From Legionellales bacterium (GTDB lineage Bacteria > Pseudomonadota > Gammaproteobacteria > Legionellales > Legionellaceae), in assembly GCA_003489505.1 (NCBI GenBank), contig DNMA01000133.1, positions 1 to 10,968 on the forward strand: DNA of 10,968 nt, given 5' to 3'. Of this stretch, positions 1-5,322 are shown in pieces; the first letter of the stretch is position 1; the number at the start of each line of letters is the position of its first letter. Made by a program: the position numbers and the translations under genes. The notes beneath the pieces were generated by a model. That model did no database searches and was not told the origin of the DNA. It saw only the letters and a list, made by a program, of their open reading frames with translations.

Positions 1-103
1 AATCTTTAGAAAGTTGTGGTAGAAGATTTTTAATCTGCTCAGCATTGAGTGGGGCAACCTCACCTTCACAGGCCACACATTTTTTTTGACTTAAATCATT
101 CAT
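1..103 (-). CDS. phhB: Pterin-4a-carbinolamine dehydratase, N-terminal part (runs off the left edge)
   Basis: Reading the minus strand from the ATG at 103-101 gives 34 residues beginning MNDLSQKKCVACEGEVAPL, open to the window edge. The C-x2-C-E-G start followed by PLN-x-EQI-x2-LLPQL is the typical N-terminus of PhhB (4a-hydroxytetrahydrobiopterin dehydratase) in gammaproteobacteria. The family regenerates the pterin cofactor of phenylalanine hydroxylase in the cytoplasm. The start codon lies inside the end of the aminotransferase gene: the sequence ATGAATGA holds the phhB ATG and the hisC TGA, so the two are probably translationally coupled. Only about a third of the usual ~110-residue protein is present, so catalytic residues cannot be checked. 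Confidence 0.85.
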   Translation of the reverse strand, partial: MNDLSQKKCVACEGEVAPLNAEQIKNLLPQLSKD

Positions 104-1232
104 TTTTCTTATCCTTAGAAAAAAATTGTTGTATTGTTTTGATAAGCCTTTGGTTTTGAGCCTGCGTGCCAATAGTGATTCTTGCAACACGCGCAAGCCC
201 AAAAGCATGCAAGCTTCGAATAATAACCCCTTGAGACTCTAAAAAAATAACCATTTCTTTAATGTCTTTATGATATTCAATGGTAATAAAGTTTCCAAAA
301 GAAGAGCGAGTGATAAGCGCTAAACTTGATAATTTCTCAATTAAGTCTTGCATCCCTTCACGATTGAGTTTAACAGTTTTTTCAATAAAAGCCTGATCAT
401 TTAAAGCAATATTTGCAGCATTCAAAGCAACTTGATTAATGGTAAAGGGCAATTGAATCCGTTTTAATGTATCAATCACTACAGGATGCGCCATGGTGTA
501 ACCAATTCTTAAGGCAGCCAATCCATAAGCCTTAGAAAAAGTGCGAGTGATGATTAAATTAGGATAAGTGCTAAGAAGATGATGCATTTGAGGATGAGGG
601 CTTTCATCATATTCAAAATAGGCTTCATCGATAATTAAAAGTGTCTCGGCAGGGATATTATTTAAAAGTGCATAAATATCCCACCATTGAATTTTTTGAC
701 CAGTAGGATTATTGGGATTGGCAATAAAGATTAAAGCCACATCGTTTTTAGATAAACGAATCAATTCATCAATATCAGGTAACCAGGTTTTGGGGTCAAT
801 GGGTGCTTTAAGCGTTTCAATACCAAAACTTGCTGCTTGAATTTCATAGCCCATAAAAGCATATTCATGCGTGAGTATTTTTTTTTGAAAAGCGAGTGTA
901 TAAGCTTGAATCAGTAATGAAAAAACCGCATCTGAACCATTGGTAATCAATAAATTCTCAGGTGCAATGCCTAAAAAGTCTGTCAACTTCAAAAAAAGTG
1001 GGTGATGAATCGTGGAGGGGTAAATAGAAATATCAAATTTTTGAATTTTATGAATATCCTCAATGACTTTGGGGCTACATCCTAAGGGATTTTCATTACT
1101 AGCGAGTTTGATGACATCTTGAATTTGATATTGATTTTGGATTTCAGTAATTGAACGCCCAGGGACATAGGGTTGTAGTTGTTTTACTTTGGAATGCAGG
1201 TTTTTTTGAAAGGCTGGGGAATCCATATTCAT
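96..1232 (-). CDS. hisC: HisC-family aminotransferase (histidinol-phosphate or aromatic aminotransferase)
   Basis: This is a 378-residue fold-type I PLP enzyme of normal HisC length. Visible family motifs are SNENPLG (45-51), NPNNPTG (172-178), DEAYFEY (202-208), the PLP-lysine motif TFSKAYGLAALRIGY with Lys234, and a C-terminal RITIGT with Arg351 as the substrate carboxylate binder. HisC enzymes convert histidinol phosphate and 2-oxoglutarate to imidazole acetol phosphate and glutamate, and many also act on phenylalanine and tyrosine. No other his gene is nearby, and the gene overlaps phhB by 8 bp, which favours an aromatic amino acid role. That is inference. Met1 and Met3 are both possible starts, and no good Shine-Dalgarno is visible before either. 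An imperfect inverted repeat (1241-1261) lies just upstream. Confidence 0.9.
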   Translation of the reverse strand: MNMDSPAFQKNLHSKVKQLQPYVPGRSITEIQNQYQIQDVIKLASNENPLGCSPKVIEDIHKIQKFDISIYPSTIHHPLFLKLTDFLGIAPENLLITNGSDAVFSLLIQAYTLAFQKKILTHEYAFMGYEIQAASFGIETLKAPIDPKTWLPDIDELIRLSKNDVALIFIANPNNPTGQKIQWWDIYALLNNIPAETLLIIDEAYFEYDESPHPQMHHLLSTYPNLIITRTFSKAYGLAALRIGYTMAHPVVIDTLKRIQLPFTINQVALNAANIALNDQAFIEKTVKLNREGMQDLIEKLSSLALITRSSFGNFITIEYHKDIKEMVIFLESQGVIIRSLHAFGLARVARITIGTQAQNQRLIKTIQQFFSKDKKNE

Positions 1233-1240
1233 GCCGAACG

Positions 1241-1261
1241 ATGATGATTAATATTCATCAT
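1241..1261. repeat. Imperfect 21-bp inverted repeat before hisC
   Basis: The arms ATGATGA and TCATCAT flank a 7-base AT core. Ten of the eleven positions on each side of the centre fit, with one mismatched pair. It sits 8 bp before the hisC start codon, in the 50-bp gap between the small secreted-peptide gene and hisC. It could be a protein-binding site or an mRNA hairpin that tunes hisC translation. Neither is shown by sequence alone. Confidence 0.4.
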
Positions 1262-1282
1262 GCCAAAGAATTCCATTAATTT

Positions 1283-1426
1283 CTATCGTTTTGATTTTAA
1301 ATTTTTGGCGATTTGTTTTTGATAGCCTACGTAATGAATCATATTTTTTTTGTTAAAGAAATCAGACCAAGCATTTTGGTTCATCATCAATATACAGCAC
1401 ACAATCATCAGGTTTTTAAGTTTCAT
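1283..1426 (-). CDS. Small secreted cationic peptide, 47 residues, unrecognised
   Basis: The minus-strand ATG at 1426-1424 opens a 47-codon frame ending in TAG at 1285-1283. The N-terminus MKLKNLMIVCCILMMNQ is a classic signal peptide with two lysines, then a hydrophobic core. It is followed by NAWS-D, a good signal peptidase I site (Ala at -3, Ser at -1) after residue 21. The predicted mature part is 26 residues with six Lys, one Arg and one Asp, net charge about +6. A GAAG element lies 3 nt before the ATG, closer than ideal. The gene lies after the toxin-antitoxin terminator and 50 bp before hisC on the same strand, so it probably heads that transcript. No family is recognised. It could be a periplasmic or exported peptide, or the remnant of a longer gene. 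The signal-peptide layout makes chance less likely. Confidence 0.55.
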   Translation of the reverse strand: MKLKNLMIVCCILMMNQNAWSDFFNKKNMIHYVGYQKQIAKNLKSKR

Positions 1427-1482
1427 TATCTTCAAAAATTGTTGGCCTTAATTTAAAGATAGCAAAGTTTTAGAAAAACAAT

Positions 1483-1507
1483 AAAAAAATCGGCTAAAAA
1501 GCCGATT
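1483..1507 (-). terminator. Rho-independent terminator of the HEPN/MNT operon
   Basis: On the minus strand a perfect 7-bp stem (AATCGGC/GCCGATT) with a 6-nt loop is followed by a run of seven T (two of them closing the stem). It begins 15 bp after the mntA-like stop codon, where the toxin-antitoxin transcript should end. Confidence 0.85.
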
Positions 1508-1521
1508 CACATGAAGAAGAA

Positions 1522-1830
1522 TTATTTTTCTTTTTGAATCACCATTGAATTGGTTTTGATGATATTCTGAAATTCTGCTGAAATACTAGACCAATCAACA
1601 ATATCTACTCGAAAAGGTAGCGATGATTCTGAAAAATCTTCATGAAGATTTGCTAATTCTAATAAAGTTAAAGGTGTCTTACCCAAAACACATATGTCTA
1701 GGTCTGAATGAGGTTTATATTTTCCAGTCACTCTCGAGCCAAAAGCAATGACAGTTTTTGATGAAATATTTTTTTTTAAAATATCTTTCACAATATCAAG
1801 ATAAGCTTTTTCTAGGTGTAGTTTAGTCAT
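1522..1830 (-). CDS. mntA: MNT-type nucleotidyltransferase antitoxin (MntA/HI0073-like)
   Basis: This is a 102-residue minimal nucleotidyltransferase of usual family length. The signature GS-x10-D-x-D is exact: Gly31-Ser32, then Asp43 and Asp45 in HSDLDI. A third acidic residue is likely Asp76 in RVDIVDW. In characterised HEPN/MNT modules the MNT protein transfers AMP to a tyrosine of the HEPN toxin and so silences it. All three metal-binding acids appear intact, so the enzyme looks active. Its ATG overlaps the toxin gene stop by 4 bp (ATGA), which implies coupled translation. Codons 18-21 contain an A9 run, a slippage-prone tract upstream of the active site. The pairing and motif support the call strongly; the biological trigger is unknown. 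Confidence 0.9.
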   Translation of the reverse strand: MTKLHLEKAYLDIVKDILKKNISSKTVIAFGSRVTGKYKPHSDLDICVLGKTPLTLLELANLHEDFSESSLPFRVDIVDWSSISAEFQNIIKTNSMVIQKEK

Positions 1831-2225
1831 GATAATCGTTTTTGAAGTTGTTCAATTAAAAATTTATCTTTTTCCAAGAAGTTGATAGCAACTTGAAACA
1901 ACATTTCAGCTTTGTTTTGGTCATAAGCATGACTCGTTTGATTTCTTGCTTCTCGAAATGTGAACCATGCATTAACATCCTCTATCAATCCAATTTCAAG
2001 AGCGATTCTTAGTAGATCACGGTAATTCAATTGATCAACTTGTTCACTGATAGGCATCTCCATTTCTATATATCTTTTGATAGTTTTTATTGATAGCTCA
2101 AATGTGTATTCAAAGCGTTGTATGCATGCATCACGAACCTCAAGGTCTAGTGGCTCCAGTTTAGCTCGGTTAATTCCCTTTTCAAAGCTATTAAAGGCAT
2201 TAATTAAAGATTGGATATTTAGCAT
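1827..2225 (-). CDS. hepT: HEPN-domain toxin (HepT/HI0074-like)
   Basis: This 132-residue helical protein belongs to the HI0074 family, often labelled nucleotidyltransferase substrate-binding protein. The HEPN RNase motif R-x4-H-x-Y is complete at Arg94, His99 and Tyr101 (RNQTSHAY). In studied HEPN/MNT pairs the Arg and His are needed for RNA cleavage and the Tyr is the AMP acceptor for the partner. The gene is first in a two-gene operon, directly upstream of and overlapping the MNT gene. No clear Shine-Dalgarno precedes the ATG. An AT-rich inverted repeat (2236-2261) sits 11 bp upstream in the likely promoter and could be an autoregulatory operator. Function is inferred from family and context. 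Confidence 0.88.
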   Translation of the reverse strand: MLNIQSLINAFNSFEKGINRAKLEPLDLEVRDACIQRFEYTFELSIKTIKRYIEMEMPISEQVDQLNYRDLLRIALEIGLIEDVNAWFTFREARNQTSHAYDQNKAEMLFQVAINFLEKDKFLIEQLQKRLS

Positions 2226-2235
2226 GATTTATCAA

Positions 2236-2261
2236 ATATTAATTTTTTATAGTATTAATAT
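2236..2261 (-). promoter_or_regulatory. Inverted repeat in the hepT promoter region
   Basis: Perfect 8-bp arms ATATTAAT (2236-2243) and ATTAATAT (2254-2261) are separated by 10 bp, just upstream of the toxin start. Read on the minus strand, the spacer holds a TATAAA-like -10, with a TTTTCA element 18 bp before it. This layout suits a promoter overlapped by an operator. Because the region is very AT-rich, a chance palindrome cannot be excluded. Confidence 0.4.
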
Positions 2262-2319
2262 AACATATTTGAAAATGAACTAATAAGCTTAAAATAAATC
2301 CTTTCTTATCATCAGACTA

Positions 2320-2434
2320 TCAGGCACAGTTTATACCACCATGACTTTCATCACCTCGTCCATCATGATATAGTGAGGCTAACCAGGAAGGGGCGTCACA
2401 ATCTTGAATACATGGATGGATTTTTTTTGCTCAT
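2320..2434 (-). pseudogene. Frameshifted or slippage-controlled small gene, 37 residues
   Basis: From the minus-strand ATG at 2434-2432 the frame reads ATG AGC then a run of eight A, and stops after 12 codons. If the run had seven A, the frame would continue for 37 residues to the TGA at 2322-2320. The first part would be MSKKIHPCIQDCDAPSW, the middle LASLYHDGRGDESHGG, and the end INCA. The shifted frame is rich in Cys, Asp, Gly and Trp. Its DNA is about 45% G+C by my count, while both flanks are very AT-rich, which fits coding DNA better than spacer. No other ATG, GTG or TTG could start that frame, because TGA lies directly upstream. No family is recognised. It may be a recently broken gene, a phase-variable gene, a slippage product or a sequencing error. 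Confidence 0.45.
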
Positions 2435-2513
2435 TATTTTTAGTGGGTTTTTATCTTGAGTACTTAATACATTTCTTTTCATTTTCTGAGACTTTTTTTG
2501 CAAGGCTTGTCTC

Positions 2514-3119
2514 ATGAAATCCAAAGGCTATTTTTTATTTGAAACCTTGCTGCAGCTTATCCTATATTTATTCTTACTCTTTGGTTTTTTTCAGGTTTTA
2601 GCTTATCAAACGGGATATATTAAAAAACAAGAAACTCAAATCGCTGACTGGCAAAATCTGATGGGATTTGAAAGTCTTTTATCGAATTGGCTTTCATCGT
2701 TTAGCCTATTGGCCTGCCTTTATCCATTAGAACTTTATCAGCAATCTCTTATATTGCATCATCAAGTTATTTTGGAGAAAATGCCAAAATATTTGATTCT
2801 GTACACCGGTGATTTGCAATTGGTCACCGACCATCAAGTTTTACCGCTTCATGCCTGGTTGATTAATCAAGAGTATTTAAAAATAGCCACCGAACAGGAT
2901 AAACCACCATTTTGGTTATTTCAGTATAAAAAACAAGTTTTAAAATTTGTGGCAGATAAAATTTATTTAGAACATGAGGGACACACTCAGCTATTAGCTG
3001 AAGGTCTAAAAGGTGTAGATATTAAAGTTATGTCCGATGCCATTGAATTACATGTTCAAAAACCAAAATTTTATAAAAGGTACCGTTTATGTCAAAATAT
3101 CAGAAAGGATTTGGACTGA
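2514..3119 (+). CDS. Type IV prepilin-like minor pseudopilin (PilW/GspJ/ComGF type)
   Basis: This 201-residue protein starts MKSKGYFLFETLL: a short basic leader, Gly5 as the prepilin peptidase site, then an aromatic residue and a Glu at mature position 5. A hydrophobic helix follows to about residue 31. This is the class III prepilin signature, although YFLFE departs from the usual FTLIE. The C-terminal half carries LLAEGLKGVDIKV (160-172), similar to the 'LL-x-GV' strand of GspJ/PilW-type minor pilins. Such proteins sit at the tip of type IV pili, competence pili or type II secretion pseudopili. The start is supported by AAGG 8 nt upstream. It overlaps the next gene by 31 bp. No major pilin, ATPase or prepilin peptidase is in the window, so the parent machine is unknown. 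Confidence 0.7.
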   Translation: MKSKGYFLFETLLQLILYLFLLFGFFQVLAYQTGYIKKQETQIADWQNLMGFESLLSNWLSSFSLLACLYPLELYQQSLILHHQVILEKMPKYLILYTGDLQLVTDHQVLPLHAWLINQEYLKIATEQDKPPFWLFQYKKQVLKFVADKIYLEHEGHTQLLAEGLKGVDIKVMSDAIELHVQKPKFYKRYRLCQNIRKDLD

Positions 3120-3448
3120 TTATCATTTTTCCATTGATTTTGATGAGTATGCTCTCCCTTTCGCATCAATTTGAAAAACTGTTTTATCTGCAAAGCAGTC
3201 ATTTAGACTGGAAGGCATCTTTAAACGCTAAAGAATTTGGTGCTTTGAAACAAGAAGTCTTTATCAAGCAACACCCTTGCTTATTGTTATGCCAAGAGGA
3301 GTGTCTAAGTGCCAAGCTTTGGAAAATTGAATACGAAAAAGCTATTTTTTATGTTCTTAAACCACTGAAATCTAATCTTTGTCGGCAAAAAAAAGCTTTA
3401 AAAATGTATCATACGCTCGTTGCATGGCGCTTTGACCCTAAACTGTGA
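3089..3448 (+). CDS. Type IV prepilin-like minor pseudopilin (PilX/GspK type), Cys-rich
   Basis: This 119-residue protein begins MSKYQKGFGLIIIFPLILM: a basic leader, a Gly7/Phe8 cleavage site and a hydrophobic helix to about residue 25. Mature position 5 is Ile instead of Glu. Lack of Glu5 is typical of GspK/PilX-type tip pilins, which do not need it to dock on a neighbour. The mature part carries four Cys: Cys64, 68 and 72 in a C-x3-C-x3-C pattern, plus Cys98, so disulfides are plausible. It starts 31 bp inside the preceding pilin gene, with AAGG about 9 nt upstream, so the two are co-translated. It is short compared with full PilX or GspK. The assignment rests on the N-terminus and position. 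Confidence 0.6.
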   Translation: MSKYQKGFGLIIIFPLILMSMLSLSHQFEKLFYLQSSHLDWKASLNAKEFGALKQEVFIKQHPCLLLCQEECLSAKLWKIEYEKAIFYVLKPLKSNLCRQKKALKMYHTLVAWRFDPKL

Positions 3449-3459
3449 TAAGATAAATT
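3432..3459 (+). promoter_or_regulatory. Possible promoter of the symporter gene
   Basis: TTGACC (3432-3437) matches the -35 consensus at five of six positions. It is followed after 16 bp by TAAATT (3454-3459), a fair -10. It lies at the end of the second pilin gene and 30 bp before the proposed symporter start. This would let the transporter be expressed apart from the pilin pair. Confidence 0.35.
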
Positions 3460-3488
3460 TGAATTTTTTATTTTACTTGATTAAAAAC

Positions 3489-4727
3489 ATGTCGATGGAT
3501 TTAAAAAACATTTTTTTGAATAAAATAAGCCTTTATCTTTTCATGATCATATTAGGCGTGGTCGCAGGTCTTGATTATATCCCACATTTAAAAGGGGTAG
3601 GGCTTTTTGTCGGTGAAGTGTTTGTCTCATGTTTTAAATTCATTTCTGTTCCCATTATTTTCTTGTCTTTGATTGTGACTTTTGTCAATTACCGCGCCAA
3701 TGGCATGATGAGTTTATTGTGGAAAAATACACTGAAATACACCATGAGTACCACTTATGGAGCCGCTTTATTAAGTTGTTTTTTGTATCTTTTGATTCGC
3801 CCACGCAACATGGTTCTAGAAAAAAACCCCTTGACATTTACTATGGAAGCCATGCCAACAGGTTATTTGGATTATCTCAAACATTTAATCCCAACGAATT
3901 TTTTACAACCCTTTCTTGAAAATCAGGTGCTAACCATTTTATTACTGGCGGTATTGGTTGGACTGGCTCTTCGCCAAATCCCAGATCAAGGTGTTCGTCA
4001 AACGCTATCTGAAGTCTTTAAAGGGTTCCATGGAATTTTAATGGTATTAACCCGTTGGTTACTGCGTTTTATACCCTTAGGTCTATTTGGTTTTATCACC
4101 ACCAGTATTGAATCCATGCATACTAAACATTCTTTTTTAGGCTTAGGCGAGTATTTACTTGTTATTGTTTTGGCGAATATCATTCAAGGATTTGTGGTTT
4201 TACCCATATGGCTTAAATTAAAAGGTCTGGCACCTTGGCAGATGATGCAGGCGCTCGCAAAACCTTTATCGGTCGCCTTTTTTTCAAAGTCTTCTGTAGG
4301 CACCTTGCCTTTAACCATGGATACCGTTGAAGAAAAGCTCAATATTTCACCCGAAGTGAGTCGTTTTGTTTTACCTTTGTGCACCAGCGTGAATATGAAT
4401 GGCTGTGCAGCATTTATTTTTACAACCGTCATTTACATGATGCAAAATGCACATATGGTCATTACACCTGGTACCTTTTTGATTTGGACTGTGATTGCCA
4501 CCGTTGCGGCTATTGGTAATGCAGGTGTGCCGATGGGCTGTTTCTTTTTAAGTGTGAGTTTATTGGTGTCGATGAATGTGCCGATGACACTTTTAGGGGT
4601 GATTTTACCCTTTTACTCACTCATTGACATGCTTGAGACCGCTTTAAATGTTTGGTCTGACTGCTGCGTGGTCACAGTGGTCCACCAGCAGTTAGATGAA
4701 GAACATACTGAGTTAGCAACGTCTTAA
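3489..4727 (+). CDS. DAACS-family (dicarboxylate/amino acid:cation) symporter with altered substrate motif
   Basis: This inner-membrane secondary transporter is 412 residues from the ATG at 3489. That start gives the expected N-terminus (MSMDLKNIFLNKISLYLF); an ATG at 3420 lies inside the pilin gene and is unlikely. No strong Shine-Dalgarno is visible. Numbered from 3489, the HP1 serine-rich tip is SKSSVGTLP (266-274), the TM7 motif is NMNG (302-305), HP2 is IGNAGVPMG (342-350), and TM8 is DMLETALNVWSD (380-391). Family members normally have NMDG and DMxRTxxNVxxD. Here the Asp of NMDG is Asn, and the Arg that holds an acidic side chain in GltPh (Arg397) is Glu383. Asp380, Thr384, Asn387 and Asp391 are kept. 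Glutamate or dicarboxylate transport is therefore doubtful; a neutral or basic amino acid is possible. The gene overlaps the convergent membrane-protein gene by 15 bp. Confidence 0.88.
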   Translation: MSMDLKNIFLNKISLYLFMIILGVVAGLDYIPHLKGVGLFVGEVFVSCFKFISVPIIFLSLIVTFVNYRANGMMSLLWKNTLKYTMSTTYGAALLSCFLYLLIRPRNMVLEKNPLTFTMEAMPTGYLDYLKHLIPTNFLQPFLENQVLTILLLAVLVGLALRQIPDQGVRQTLSEVFKGFHGILMVLTRWLLRFIPLGLFGFITTSIESMHTKHSFLGLGEYLLVIVLANIIQGFVVLPIWLKLKGLAPWQMMQALAKPLSVAFFSKSSVGTLPLTMDTVEEKLNISPEVSRFVLPLCTSVNMNGCAAFIFTTVIYMMQNAHMVITPGTFLIWTVIATVAAIGNAGVPMGCFFLSVSLLVSMNVPMTLLGVILPFYSLIDMLETALNVWSDCCVVTVVHQQLDEEHTELATS

Positions 4728-5312
4728 GCCATTGACAAGACTTGCGCTAGCAAATAAGACTCCAGCACCTATTGTGCTTGCTATCACATCATCAGTTGAT
4801 TTTTCGATGTGTTGATAGTTTTGTAGTAAAACAATCCCTAAAAAAGTACCACCTAAATTTAATAATAAACTGTATAGGGCAATCTCTTGCATAGATACCT
4901 CAAGAGGATGTTCTTGGTTTTCGGCTTCTTCAATGCTTGAATGAAAGTATTTTAATAGCGCAGGGCTACATAGTTTTTTTGAAATCTCGGCTATGAGTTT
5001 AAATATAAAATAACTAGATGCTCCACCAATGGCTGCATATTTTAAACTTTCATCTGATGGTTGTAGTACATAACCGGTATTGTCTAAAATAAGACGTCCA
5101 AGCAATAAGGATATAAAAGAAGAGGCGGCACCCACACCACTCCAAAACAAGGTTTTTTTAACAATGGCTACAGTATCTATAGCACAAGTAGAGGATGGTG
5201 GGGGCGTTGAGACTTGAGATTGCTGAAGAGAGCGATATTCATTGAGTGAATTTAACCAAGTAGGGGTTTCGGCTTTGATGGTAATTTCTAGTTCTCTTGG
5301 AGTAGGCGACAT
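4713..5312 (-). CDS. Four-helix membrane protein of unknown function
   Basis: This 199-residue protein is not recognised. Residues 1-50 are polar, with a Ser/Pro/Gln-rich stretch (QSQVSTPPPSS). Four hydrophobic segments follow at about 54-76, 91-110, 143-164 and 176-196, arranged as two hairpins around a charged middle (111-142). No signal peptide or catalytic motif is visible. It is the third gene of the dapD-dapE transcript, only 10 bp after dapE. Its start is well supported by AAGGGA 7 nt upstream, which overlaps the dapE stop. Its 3' end overlaps the convergent symporter gene by 15 bp. Position suggests co-expression with lysine/peptidoglycan genes but not function. A host-membrane effector is conceivable in an intracellular lineage, though nothing specific supports it. 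Confidence 0.75.
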   Translation of the reverse strand: MSPTPRELEITIKAETPTWLNSLNEYRSLQQSQVSTPPPSSTCAIDTVAIVKKTLFWSGVGAASSFISLLLGRLILDNTGYVLQPSDESLKYAAIGGASSYFIFKLIAEISKKLCSPALLKYFHSSIEEAENQEHPLEVSMQEIALYSLLLNLGGTFLGIVLLQNYQHIEKSTDDVIASTIGAGVLFASASLVNGLRRC

Positions 5313-5322
5313 GTTGATTCCC

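Noticed and set aside
2077..2283. Plus-strand 68-codon frame
   Set aside because: It is antisense to the HEPN gene, which has exact family motifs, and its sequence shows no domain features.
3386..3393. A8 run in the second pilin gene as a phase-variation tract
   Set aside because: The frame is intact through it, it lies near the C-terminus, and A8 runs recur by chance in DNA this AT-rich.
3420..3488. Earlier start for the symporter
   Set aside because: It lies within the pilin gene and adds 23 residues that do not fit the family N-terminus; the ATG at 3489 gives the expected start.
3719..4432. Short frames inside the symporter gene on both strands
   Set aside because: They overlap conserved transmembrane and substrate-motif codons of the symporter and have no recognisable content.
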